A DNA stretch of 14,924 nt from Pseudomonadota bacterium (GTDB lineage: Bacteria > Pseudomonadota > Gammaproteobacteria > Burkholderiales > Thiobacillaceae). How positions within the stretch are numbered: position 1 is the stretch's first letter; each line of letters starts with the position of its first letter. The stretch is from assembly GCA_021836225.1 (NCBI GenBank), contig JAKBJA010000095.1:1-14924 (forward strand), written 5' to 3'. The position numbers and the translations under genes are program-made. A model generated the notes under the pieces. That model worked only from the letters and a program-made list of their open reading frames with translations, had not been told where the DNA came from and did not search any database. Shown here piece after piece: positions 7,892 through 14,924 of this stretch.

Positions 7892-8060
7892 AACGGATGG
7901 TCTAAAAAACGCGGGGGGCACCAGCTTGATCGATTCCAAGTTCCTCGGCAACCGCCTCCCAGGCATCGTGGAGACGCGGTCGGAACCTCCTGCTGATGCG
8001 GGCGAATGAACAGGCGCCGCGATACAATCGACCCGACTTCCTGGCCCCGCGAAACACCGA
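7892..8060. promoter_or_regulatory. Divergent intergenic region between the TRIC-like gene and the CDF transporter
   Basis: 169 bases serve two divergent genes. On the plus strand GATACAATCG contains TACAAT (8023-8028), a good -10 box about 33 bases before the CDF ATG, but without a recognisable -35. On the minus strand a run of six T (7905-7910) lies just before the TRIC-like start without a GC stem, so I do not call it a terminator. A 41-codon minus-strand frame (8027-7902, TTG start) fills most of the gap and ends 10 bases before the TRIC-like ATG; its last 24 residues look protein-like, but coding status is unproven. Confidence 0.35.
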
Positions 8061-8969
8061 ATGCTGCCTGCCTCCCTCAAACGCTATGCCTGGCTCTCCA
8101 TCGCCGCCGCGCTCGCCACCATCCTGCTCAAGGGCTGGGCCTGGTGGCTCACCGGCTCGGTCGGTCTGCTGTCCGACGCGCTCGAATCCTTCGTCAATCT
8201 GGCGGGGGCGATGATGGCGTTGGCCATGCTGACGCTAGCGGCGATGCCTGCGGATGAAAATCATGCGCACGGGCACGGCAAGGCGGAGTATTTCTCCAGC
8301 GCATTCGAGGGCTTCCTCATCCTTGTCGCGGCCGTGGCCATCGGCTATGCCGCGATCGAACGCCTGCTCAATCCACAGCCGCTCGAAGCGGTGGGCATCG
8401 GGCTGGCGGTGTCGGTGGTTGCCTCGATCATCAACCTGGCCACCTCGCGCGTCCTCATGGGGGTCGGCAAGAAATACAAGTCCATCACGCTGGAAGCCGA
8501 CGCCCACCATCTGCTCACCGACGTTTGGACCTCTGCCGGCGTCATCCTCGGCGTCGGGCTGGTCTGGCTGACCGGCTGGCTGTGGCTGGACCCGGTGATC
8601 GCCCTGCTGGTGGCGCTGAATATCGTGTGGACCGGCTGGCAGCTGTTGCAGCGCTCGGCCGCAGGCCTGATGGATATCTCCATCCCGGAGGAGGAACTCA
8701 AGGCAATCGAAACAATACTGGATAGCTATCGCCGGCAGGGGCTGGAATTCCACGCCCTGCGCACGCGTCAGGCCGGCGCCCGTGCCTTCATCACTGTCCA
8801 TCTCCTAGTACCTGGCGCCTGGACCATCAAGCAGGGGCATGACTGGTCAGAGCGCATCGAAGCCGACATTCGCCGGGCCGTGACTCACGCGCACATCACC
8901 ACGCACCTGGAACCGATGGAAGATCCTGTCTCGCTGGCGGATCAGGACCTGGATCGTCGGTCGCATTGA
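8061..8969 (+). CDS. Cation diffusion facilitator (CDF) metal exporter
   Basis: 302 aa, a full CDF of the FieF/YiiP type: six membrane segments (residues about 10-195) and a cytoplasmic ferredoxin-like domain (about 205-290). The signature [18 protein letters not shown] (33-50), the interface loop [15 protein letters not shown] (63-77) and [12 protein letters not shown] (149-160) are clear. Cytoplasmic ligands corresponding to FieF are present as His231, His247, His282 and Glu284. In the transport site, FieF's Asp45, Asp49, His153 and Asp157 align with Glu42, Asn46, His150 and Asp154, so half of the quartet differs and the metal cannot be assigned as zinc or iron by analogy. It exports divalent metal by proton antiport. 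It is monocistronic and divergent from the TRIC-like gene, with a weak ribosome site. Confidence 0.93.
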   Translation: MLPASLKRYAWLSIAAALATILLKGWAWWLTGSVGLLSDALESFVNLAGAMMALAMLTLAAMPADENHAHGHGKAEYFSSAFEGFLILVAAVAIGYAAIERLLNPQPLEAVGIGLAVSVVASIINLATSRVLMGVGKKYKSITLEADAHHLLTDVWTSAGVILGVGLVWLTGWLWLDPVIALLVALNIVWTGWQLLQRSAAGLMDISIPEEELKAIETILDSYRRQGLEFHALRTRQAGARAFITVHLLVPGAWTIKQGHDWSERIEADIRRAVTHAHITTHLEPMEDPVSLADQDLDRRSH

Positions 8970-9029
8970 GCAGTCGGCCGGCGGCTAAAGCGGTCCCCCA
9001 TCTTCCGTGGATGAGCGCCTCGCGACCTG

Positions 9030-9401
9030 CTACCCGGCAACCCGGCGTCGCCACGCTGCGTAAGCGAGCCCATACGCAACGAGGTTCACCCCCACGACCA
9101 CCCCCCCCAGCACCTGCTGCAACGGCAGGGTCAGATACCCGGGATACAGGATCGGCAACACATAGCGTTCGACAAAGTCCCCGCTGTACGCGCTGCCCCC
9201 GCCGAGAACGCGCAAACGATTTTCAAGCGGCGTGAGCGGACAGATTCCGCCGCTGAATTCGATATACGCCCCCCACGCTGCGGCAGGCAGGTGCAACCAA
9301 CCCAGCTTCGGCCAGCGCGCCAGCAGAAATCCGCCTGCGACGACAAAGGCGACGAACAGCAGATGCACGATCACGAGCACGTCGGCAAGGATTACGGCCA
9401 T
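9030..9401 (-). CDS. DUF2784 family membrane protein
   Basis: 123 aa, predicted integral membrane protein with about three or four helices (residues about 3-28, 34-50, 83-115). It matches DUF2784 (PF10861): VLADV-like N-terminus with H13, WPKLGWLHLPAAAWG at 30-44, and ISF/IEFSGGICPLTPLEN at 47-61, then GGSAYSGDFVERYVLPILYP. The function is unknown. The ATG has GGAG five bases upstream. It lies 48 bases downstream of the P-type ATPase on the same strand and may be its operon partner; the plus-strand CDF gene converges on it with a 60-base gap in which I see no clear terminator. Confidence 0.88.
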   Translation of the reverse strand: MAVILADVLVIVHLLFVAFVVAGGFLLARWPKLGWLHLPAAAWGAYIEFSGGICPLTPLENRLRVLGGGSAYSGDFVERYVLPILYPGYLTLPLQQVLGGVVVGVNLVAYGLAYAAWRRRVAG

Positions 9402-9449
9402 CCCTTCTCCATGTATTCAACCCTCACAGGATCGTTGAAACAGGCACAG

Positions 9450-12035
9450 TCAGGCGCTGGTTCCCGCCATTTTTTTCCCCCTCGCCCACTTGAAAAACTC
9501 GAACCAGGCTATCCCCGTCGCACCTGCGACGAGCGCCAGCAGGACATCGTTCGCGTGCAGATACGTGAAGCCGAACACGCCGCGCAGTCCGGGTACATAA
9601 AGCACGGAAGCAAGGAAGCCGAGGGTGCCGCCGATCACCCACCACAGCGCCGGGTTTGGCATGCGCAGCGAGGCCAGCAGGGTGCCTGACCAAGACCGGT
9701 TGGCCAGAATCAACCACAGATTTCCGATCACCAAAGTGGCAAAGGTCAGCGCACGCGCCTCGTCCGCGCCCTGCCCGCGCTGCAGCGAGATGGCATACAC
9801 CGCGGCCACCGCAAGAAACACGGTCGCACCCTGCAGCAGCGACAACAGCAGGGTGCGCAAGCTGAACAGGGGCGCCTCCGCCCGGCGCGGCGGCCGCTCC
9901 ATGCTGTCGCGCTCTTCCGGCTCGGCTTCGAACACGATCGAGCAGGCAGGGTCGATGATGAGTTCCAGAAACACGATGTGCACCGGCGCGAGCACCAGCG
10001 GCAAGCCAAGCAGCAGCGGCAGCAGCGCCATGCCGGCAATCGGCACATGCACCGCGAGAACATAGGCCATCGCCTTGTGCAGGTTGCTGAAGATACGCCG
10101 GCCGAGGCGGATGGCATCGACAATGGTGGCAAAGTCGTCATCCAGCAGTACCAGCGAGGACGCTTCGCGGGCGACATCGGTACCGCGCCCGCCCATGGCG
10201 ATGCCGATGTGCGCGGCCTTGAGCGCGGGCGCGTCGTTCACGCCGTCGCCGGTCATCGCCACCACCTCGCCGTTGGCCTTGAACGCCTGTACCAGGCGCA
10301 GCTTCTGTTCCGGCGCCACGCGCGCGAATACGTGAGTGGTCTTGAGGCGTTGCCGCAGCGCTGCATCGTCGAGCGCATCGATCTCCGGGCCGCTGAGGAT
10401 GCCGCCGGAGAGATCGATTCTGGCTTCGCGCGCAACGGCCCCGGCGGTGCCGGGATAGTCGCCGGTAATCATCGCCACCCGCATGCCAGCGCGGCGGGCC
10501 ACGCGAATCGCCTCCGGCACCCGCGGGCGCACCGGATCGGCCAGCGCAATCATGCCGAGAAATACGAACGGGAAATCGTGCTGCTGCGGCGGCCAGGCCG
10601 TGCCATTGAACGTCGCCCGGGCGATGGCCAGGACGCGCAGGCCCTGCCCCGCCAGACGGTCCGCCTGCTCGGCGATGGCCGCGGTTTCCGCCGCGGACAG
10701 GTGGCACAGATCGGCAATGGCTTCCGGCGCGCCCTTGGCGGCCACCACGTATTCGTCGCGCTGGGTAGCCTTCCAGCCATGCGACATGGCGAGCATGTCG
10801 CGGCTCAGCGGATAGTGCTGTTCCAGCGACCAGTCATCGTGCAGGTGTTCGGTCCCAGCGAGATAGTGATCGGCGAGGCGGCGAAAGGCTTTCTCCATTG
10901 GGTCGAACGGGTCGACCAGGCTGGCCAGCACGCTGAATTCGACCAGCTCGTGAAAGGCTTCCGGAAGCGTATTCGCCTGCGCGTAATCAACCGCATAGCT
11001 CGCGTCGCGCGTCACCAGCTGCGTCACCGTCATGCGATTCTCGGTGATGGTGCCGGTCTTGTCTGCACACAGAATGGTGGCGGCGCCGAGTGTCTCCAGC
11101 GCCGGGATGCGCCGCGTCAGTACCCGGCTGCGCGAGATGCGCCACGCCCCGAGTGCAAGGAAAACCGTGAGCACCACCAGAAACTCCTGCGGCAGCAGGG
11201 AGATGGCGAGCGTGATGCCGGCGAGCAGCGCTTCGAGCCAGGCGTCGCGGGTGAGTCCATACAACACCACGACCACGCCGCACAAAACGGCGCCCAGCAG
11301 CGCAAAGGCCCACATCATCCGTCGCACCTGGCGCTGCACCGGACTCGGTTCGGGACGCAGGGCCTGCAGCGACTTGCCGATCCTGCCAATCTCGGTACGC
11401 GGTCCGGTGGCTGTCACCCGGGCGATTCCCTGGCCCTGCACCACCAGCGTGCCGGAATAGACCCACGGCAAATCGTCGCCGCCGGGGCGCGCCGCGACCC
11501 GCTGCCCGTCGCCTGTCGTCTTCCGCACCGGCGCGGCTTCGCCCGTCAGCAGCGATTCGTCCACTTGCAGGCCATCGCACATCAGCAGCAGCGCATCCGC
11601 CGGCACGCGGTCGCCCTCGGCCAGCATCACAATGTCGCCGCGCACCACCTCGCGCCCGGCGATGCGCTGCTTTTCGCCATCGCGCAGCACCAGGGCGCGG
11701 GGGCTGGTCAAGTCGCGCAGCGCCTGCAGCACGCGTTCGGTCTTGTGCGACTGATAGAGGGTGATGCCCATCACAACCGCCACGAAAAACAGCAGCATCA
11801 AGGCTTCGTGCAGATCGCCCAGGACCAGGTAGACACCGGCCGCAGCGATGAGGAGGATAAACATCGGCTCGCGAATCACCTCGAGCACCATCGCTGCCGT
11901 GCCGTGTGGTCCGCCATCGGGTAATGCATTCGCCCCCTCGGCCGCCAGGCGTTCGCGTGCAAGGGTTTCGCTCAAGCCCTGGAAGGCGGGCTGCGCCCCG
12001 GAGGCCGGAAGCCTGGTTGTGGATTCTTGTTCCAT
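9450..12035 (-). CDS. Cation-translocating P-type ATPase (P2-like, substrate unassigned)
   Basis: 861 aa. All catalytic P-type ATPase parts are present: actuator LLTGEAAPV (Glu166), phosphorylation motif DKTGTITENRMTV (Asp325), nucleotide-binding KGAPE (434-438), TGDYPGTAG, and the hinge TGDGVNDAPALKAAHIGIAM (595-614). The order of membrane segments (two, two, then about six) follows P2-type calcium/cation pumps. The M4 motif is PQEF (282-285) where calcium pumps have PEGL, M6 reads ELIIDP, and M5 has no acidic residue where SERCA has Glu771, so a classical two-calcium site is unlikely. The ion could be calcium, magnesium, manganese or another cation. The start is the ATG at 12033-12035; a TTG one codon upstream is seven bases from AGGA and is a real alternative. 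Confidence 0.93.
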   Translation of the reverse strand: MEQESTTRLPASGAQPAFQGLSETLARERLAAEGANALPDGGPHGTAAMVLEVIREPMFILLIAAAGVYLVLGDLHEALMLLFFVAVVMGITLYQSHKTERVLQALRDLTSPRALVLRDGEKQRIAGREVVRGDIVMLAEGDRVPADALLLMCDGLQVDESLLTGEAAPVRKTTGDGQRVAARPGGDDLPWVYSGTLVVQGQGIARVTATGPRTEIGRIGKSLQALRPEPSPVQRQVRRMMWAFALLGAVLCGVVVVLYGLTRDAWLEALLAGITLAISLLPQEFLVVLTVFLALGAWRISRSRVLTRRIPALETLGAATILCADKTGTITENRMTVTQLVTRDASYAVDYAQANTLPEAFHELVEFSVLASLVDPFDPMEKAFRRLADHYLAGTEHLHDDWSLEQHYPLSRDMLAMSHGWKATQRDEYVVAAKGAPEAIADLCHLSAAETAAIAEQADRLAGQGLRVLAIARATFNGTAWPPQQHDFPFVFLGMIALADPVRPRVPEAIRVARRAGMRVAMITGDYPGTAGAVAREARIDLSGGILSGPEIDALDDAALRQRLKTTHVFARVAPEQKLRLVQAFKANGEVVAMTGDGVNDAPALKAAHIGIAMGGRGTDVAREASSLVLLDDDFATIVDAIRLGRRIFSNLHKAMAYVLAVHVPIAGMALLPLLLGLPLVLAPVHIVFLELIIDPACSIVFEAEPEERDSMERPPRRAEAPLFSLRTLLLSLLQGATVFLAVAAVYAISLQRGQGADEARALTFATLVIGNLWLILANRSWSGTLLASLRMPNPALWWVIGGTLGFLASVLYVPGLRGVFGFTYLHANDVLLALVAGATGIAWFEFFKWARGKKMAGTSA

Positions 12036-12135
12036 CAATAGGGCATCCTACGCCGCAGCCTTCTTCTTGGGTACGCTCGAACTATGCAGGCACCCGGCCC
12101 AGACTCCCTGCCTCAATCAAGGCCAATACGGCCCG

Positions 12136-12993
12136 TCAATGTCCGCTCATCGCCGCCCGGGTCCGCACCAGCTTGCCGTCACGGTAATCGGCGAAGGCCT
12201 GCTCGATCTCCTCGCGCGTGTTCATGACGAAGGGACCGTACTGCACCACCGGCTCACCCAGCGGCCGGCCGGCCACCAGGATGAAGCGGGCGCCCGCGTC
12301 CCCCGCCTCGATTTCCACCCCCTCCCCCGCGCCCAGCACCGCCAGGGTGTGCTGCTTCAGTTCCGCGCCCGCCAGGCGTGCGCCGCCCTCGAACACATAG
12401 ACGAAGGCATTGTGCGTTTCGCTCAGGGATAATTCGAAACGGGCATGGGCATCCAGGCTGACGTCGAGATAGAGGACATCGGTGGCCGGGTCCTCGATGA
12501 CGCCGCGCGTGCCCTCGAACGCCCCCGCCAGCACCCGCACCCTGCCCTGCGCCAGCGCCACCTCGGGAATCGCTGAGGCGGAGAATTCCTGATAAGCGGG
12601 GTCGGACATTTTTTCGTTTGCCGGCAGGTTGATCCACAGCTGGAAGCCGCGCATCAGCCCGTTGGTCTGCTGCGGCATTTCGGAATGGATGACGCCACTG
12701 GCCGCCTTCATCCACTGCACGCCGCCGGCCTTGAGGTCGCCGCGGTTGCCCATGCTGTCACGGTGCTCCATATGGCCGTCGAGCATGTAGGTGAAAGTGA
12801 TGAAGCCGCGATGCGGATGCTCCGGAAAACCGGCGACGTATTCGTCCGGATTGTCGCTGCCGAAGTGGTCGAGCATCAGGAAGGGATCGAGGTTCTTCAG
12901 CGCCGGCGTGCCGATGCTGCGGTGTACGGTCACCCCGGCGCCTTCGGTCACCTCGAAGGCGGGGACGAGCTGGCGGATGTGTCGTGCGTTCAT
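12136..12993 (-). CDS. Pirin family protein
   Basis: 285 aa bicupin. The N-terminal cupin has the pirin signature DPFLMLDHFG (36-45) and FPEHPHRGFITFTYML, with metal ligands His59, His61, His103 and Glu105 (the last two in SGVIHSEMP); GVQWMKAASG also matches. The C-terminal cupin (about 150-265) ends with FILVAGRPLGEPVVQYGPFVMNT, where the family motif GEP-V-GPFVMN is intact. Bacterial pirins such as E. coli YhhW have quercetin 2,3-dioxygenase activity in vitro; the physiological role is usually unknown and stress-linked. The ATG has AAGGAG six bases upstream, which rules out the longer open frame overlapping azoR. It follows azoR by 49 bases and is probably co-transcribed with it. Confidence 0.95.
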   Translation of the reverse strand: MNARHIRQLVPAFEVTEGAGVTVHRSIGTPALKNLDPFLMLDHFGSDNPDEYVAGFPEHPHRGFITFTYMLDGHMEHRDSMGNRGDLKAGGVQWMKAASGVIHSEMPQQTNGLMRGFQLWINLPANEKMSDPAYQEFSASAIPEVALAQGRVRVLAGAFEGTRGVIEDPATDVLYLDVSLDAHARFELSLSETHNAFVYVFEGGARLAGAELKQHTLAVLGAGEGVEIEAGDAGARFILVAGRPLGEPVVQYGPFVMNTREEIEQAFADYRDGKLVRTRAAMSGH

Positions 12994-13042
12994 GATCGGC
13001 TCCTTGTCTGATTGTGCATGATGGTCCGGGTCAAGCCGGATT

Positions 13043-13699
13043 TCAAACGGCCTCGGCCAATGCCGGCCAGTCGCGTTCCAGAACCTCGGCGATGCGCTCG
13101 GACGCATGCTGGCGCGCCGCGTCCCCACGCGCCATGCCGCGGTCGGCCGCGATCACCTCGACGTCGGTGATGCCGAGAAACCCCAGCACGAACTTCAGCC
13201 ACGGCGTGGCAAAGTCGATGGCGCTGCCCACTTCGGTGCCACCGGTTGCCACCAGGATGTAGGCCTTCTTGCCGGACAGCAGACCCTCCGGGCCGTACTC
13301 GGTATAGCGGAAGGTCAGCCGCGCGCGTGCGACCTGGTCGATCCAGGCCTTGAGGCTGGCCGGCACGCCGAAATTGTAGATGGGGGTGGCGATCATCAGC
13401 ACGTCCGCCGCCATCAGTTCGGCCACCAGCTCATCCGATTTGGCCAGGGCCTGACGCTGGGCGGCATTGCGCACATCGGGGTCGGTCAGGTTGGCGCCGA
13501 CCCAGGCGGCATCGACGAAAGGCAGCCCCGTGGCAAGATCACGGCGGACAAGCGACACGCCAGGTGCGCGCCCGGCCAGGTCGGCGAGCATCAGGTCGGC
13601 AAGCTGGCGGCTGACCGAGCCTTCGCCCCGTGCGCTGGCGTCGATGCGCAGCACACGCAGGTTCGGGGTGCGTTCGAAAGATGGGTGGACTGTTTGCAT
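13043..13699 (-). CDS. azoR: FMN-dependent NADH-azoreductase
   Basis: 218 aa flavodoxin-fold quinone/azo reductase. The phosphate-binding N-terminus RIDASARGEGSVSRQLAD (18-35) binds FMN phosphate, and ATPIYNFGVPASLKAWIDQV (104-123) is the flavin-contacting signature of AzoR/acyl carrier protein phosphodiesterase-like enzymes. ATGGTEVG (151-158) and FLGITDVEVIAAD (174-186) complete the family pattern. It reduces quinones and azo compounds by two-electron transfer from NADH, probably protecting against electrophile stress. The ATG has GGAG eight bases upstream. It is followed closely by pirin and divergent from a LysR-type gene that is the likely regulator. Confidence 0.95.
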   Translation of the reverse strand: MQTVHPSFERTPNLRVLRIDASARGEGSVSRQLADLMLADLAGRAPGVSLVRRDLATGLPFVDAAWVGANLTDPDVRNAAQRQALAKSDELVAELMAADVLMIATPIYNFGVPASLKAWIDQVARARLTFRYTEYGPEGLLSGKKAYILVATGGTEVGSAIDFATPWLKFVLGFLGITDVEVIAADRGMARGDAARQHASERIAEVLERDWPALAEAV

Positions 13700-13816
13700 G
13701 GCAATGATCTCCGCTAAAGGGCGACGCGAAATGCGTCCGTGAGATCATTGTTGCGGTTGCCAATTAAAGAATAAAGATCGAATATATGAATTAATTGTTC
13801 TTATATTGGAAACAAT
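13700..13816. promoter_or_regulatory. AT-rich azoR / LysR divergent control region with several dyads
   Basis: The 117-base gap becomes sharply AT-rich at 13761-13816 (11 G/C in 56 bases), unlike the flanking DNA. Inverted pairs are CAATTAA/TTAATTG (13761-13767, 13791-13797), AATATA/TATATT (13781-13786, 13802-13807) and ATTGTT/AACAAT (13794-13799, 13811-13816, ending at the LysR ATG). ATTG/CAAT (13747-13764) is a further weak dyad. These fit LysR-type operators of the T-N11-A sort, controlling azoR and autoregulating the regulator. I could not settle on unique -35/-10 boxes for either direction. Confidence 0.5.
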
Positions 13817-14734
13817 ATGGACCGTTTTGCCGACATGCAGCTCTATGTCAGCGTGGTGGAAACCGGCAGCATCAGTGCCGCCGCCGAGCGCCTGAATATC
13901 GCCAAGTCCGCTGTCAGCCGGCGGCTGGCGGAGCTGGAAGCACGCCTCGGCGTTTCCCTCATCCATCGCACCACGCGCCGGCTCAATCTGACCGACAGCG
14001 GTCGCGCCTATTACGATCGTTGCATCGTCATTCTGGCCGATCTGGACGAGGCCGAATCCGCCGTCTCCCAGGCGCATCAGGCATTGAAGGGCCGGCTCAG
14101 GGTGGCCTTGCCGCATTCCTTCGGCCTGCTGCACCTCGCCCCGGTGATCCAGGATTTCATGATCCAGCACCCCGAGGTGCGCTTCGAACTCGATTTCAAT
14201 GACCGCCAGATCGACCTGATTCAGGAGGGCTTCGACCTTGCCATCCGCATTGCCACGCTGGCGGACTCAAGCCTGATCGCGCGGCGCCTGGCGCCGATCC
14301 GCCATGCGGTCTGCGCGAGCCCGGACTACCTGGCGCGGCATGGCAATCCGGCGACGGCGGCAGACTTGTCTCATCATGTCTGCCTCGCCTACAGCAATCT
14401 CGCCGATCCCGGCCTGTGGTCATACCGCGGGCCGGACGGCCAACCCGGCCAGGTGCAGGTACCGGTCCGCCTTGCGGCGAGCAGCGGCGATTTCCTGATC
14501 CGCGCCGCCATCGCCGGCGAAGGCCTGATCATGCATCCCACCTTCTATCTCGACGAGGCCCTGCGCACAGGCAGACTGGTGAAGGTGCTGACCGACCACA
14601 CCTGGCCGGAACTCTCTGCCTACGCGGTCTACCCGCCTACGCGCCATCTGTCTACCCGGGTGCGGGCCTTTATCGATTTTGTGGCGGAACGGCTCGCGGG
14701 CGAACCCTACTGGGACCGCATGGATCGAACCTGA
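13817..14734 (+). CDS. LysR-type transcriptional regulator
   Basis: 305 aa, standard LTTR length. The winged helix-turn-helix lies at about 3-62: FADMQLYVSVVETGSISAAA, then LNIAKSAVSRRLAELEARLG and LIHRTTRRLNLTDSG. A linker helix (64-90) leads to a periplasmic-binding-protein-like effector domain (about 91-295) starting GRLRVALPHSFG. It belongs to the CrgA/AaeR-like group that often controls divergent NADPH or quinone reductase genes. The likely target is azoR-pirin across the shared 117-base region; effectors would be quinones, azo or aromatic compounds by analogy only. The ATG is preceded by a weak GGAA. Confidence 0.94.
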   Translation: MDRFADMQLYVSVVETGSISAAAERLNIAKSAVSRRLAELEARLGVSLIHRTTRRLNLTDSGRAYYDRCIVILADLDEAESAVSQAHQALKGRLRVALPHSFGLLHLAPVIQDFMIQHPEVRFELDFNDRQIDLIQEGFDLAIRIATLADSSLIARRLAPIRHAVCASPDYLARHGNPATAADLSHHVCLAYSNLADPGLWSYRGPDGQPGQVQVPVRLAASSGDFLIRAAIAGEGLIMHPTFYLDEALRTGRLVKVLTDHTWPELSAYAVYPPTRHLSTRVRAFIDFVAERLAGEPYWDRMDRT

Positions 14735-14737
14735 GAC

Positions 14738-14759
14738 GGCCCGTCCGGCAGGTCGGGCC
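14738..14759. terminator. Weak dyad between convergent LysR and methyltransferase genes
   Basis: GGCCCG (14738-14743) and CGGGCC (14754-14759) form a 6-bp GC stem, with a CC/GG extension after one mismatch, in the 37-base gap between convergent stops. Being symmetric it could serve both directions, but no T-run follows, so it is only a possible terminator. Confidence 0.3.
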
Positions 14760-14771
14760 ATGGTCAGCGAT

Positions 14772-14924
14772 TCACTCGCTGCAATAGATGAAGTCGCGTT
14801 TGAACGGATAGTTTGTCTGGTTTCCGTCGACGGCCTTTCCCGCCAGCACCTGCCACAACTCCATCCAGCCGTGGTCGAAGGCATAGGCTGAGCCTGCCAT
14901 ATAAATGCGCCAGATGCGGTATTT
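14772..14924 (-). CDS. Cyclopropane-fatty-acyl-phospholipid synthase-like methyltransferase, C-terminus (partial)
   Basis: The last 50 codons of a gene whose start is beyond the right edge. The peptide KYRIWRIYMAGSAYAFDHGW followed by MELWQVLAGKA matches the conserved C-terminal helix of the CFA synthase / SAM-dependent mycolic-acid-like methyltransferase family (COG2230), where W-R-x-Y-x-A-G-x-A-x-x-F and x-x-x-Q-V-L are typical. The final segment ends in YPFKRDFIYCSE, also common in proteobacterial members. Family members add a methylene bridge to unsaturated membrane lipids, but several homologues have unknown substrates. Only the tail is visible, so the catalytic region cannot be checked. 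Confidence 0.8.
   Translation of the reverse strand, partial: KYRIWRIYMAGSAYAFDHGWMELWQVLAGKAVDGNQTNYPFKRDFIYCSE

Noticed and set aside
7905..7910. T-run on the minus strand as an intrinsic terminator
   Set aside because: No stable stem precedes it, and it lies directly before a start codon.
9978..11924. A 648-codon open plus-strand frame opposite the P-type ATPase
   Set aside because: It lies wholly antisense to a gene with all catalytic motifs; the translation is rich in His, Arg and Gln and shows no family features.
12036..12135. Terminator or promoter between pirin and the P-type ATPase
   Set aside because: Only a 5-bp stem (AGGCA/TGCCT) with a long loop and no T-run; no convincing -35/-10 pair.
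12994..13128. Upstream in-frame extension of pirin into azoR
   Set aside because: A strong AAGGAG precedes the internal ATG, which is the family start.

Overview
The window is GC-rich, densely packed chromosomal DNA of the kind found in betaproteobacteria. Two local orders point that way: the divergent fur / bamE(omlA)-dapB-carA-carB cluster, and a CNP1-family gene touching proB. A sulfur-oxidising or Thiobacillus-like relative is possible, but no marker here fixes the genus. I see no phage, insertion sequence, CRISPR array, rRNA or tRNA.

Layout, left to right. Positions 1-3623 hold a minus-strand housekeeping block read in the order bamE, dapB, grxC, carA, carB. It covers outer-membrane assembly, lysine/peptidoglycan precursor synthesis, thiol redox and carbamoyl phosphate synthesis. 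carAB appears to have its own sigma-70 promoter followed at once by a strong leader hairpin. fur is divergent at 3703-4149. From 7891 down to 4140 runs a second minus-strand chain: a UPF0126/TRIC-like membrane protein, a CNP1-family exported protein, proB, a histidine phosphatase and a BtuF-like cobalamin-binding protein. Its last four genes overlap by 1-4 bases, so they are probably one operon. The last gene runs 10 bases into the end of fur.

Positions 8061-12035 carry transport and membrane genes: a CDF metal exporter (+), a DUF2784 membrane protein (-) and a large cation P-type ATPase (-). Positions 12136-14734 form a redox/stress module: azoreductase and pirin on the minus strand, with a divergent LysR-type regulator across an AT-rich intergenic region full of dyads. 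The right edge cuts a cyclopropane-fatty-acyl-phospholipid synthase-like methyltransferase, of which only the C-terminus is present.

Most genes are ordinary, and I did not find a convincing new multi-gene system. The most unusual items are a BamE lipoprotein fused through a Pro/Ala/Val repeat linker to a C-terminal NTF2-like domain, a 5'-terminal hairpin in the carAB leader, a CDF transporter with a non-FieF metal-site quartet, and a P-type ATPase with altered ion-site motifs.
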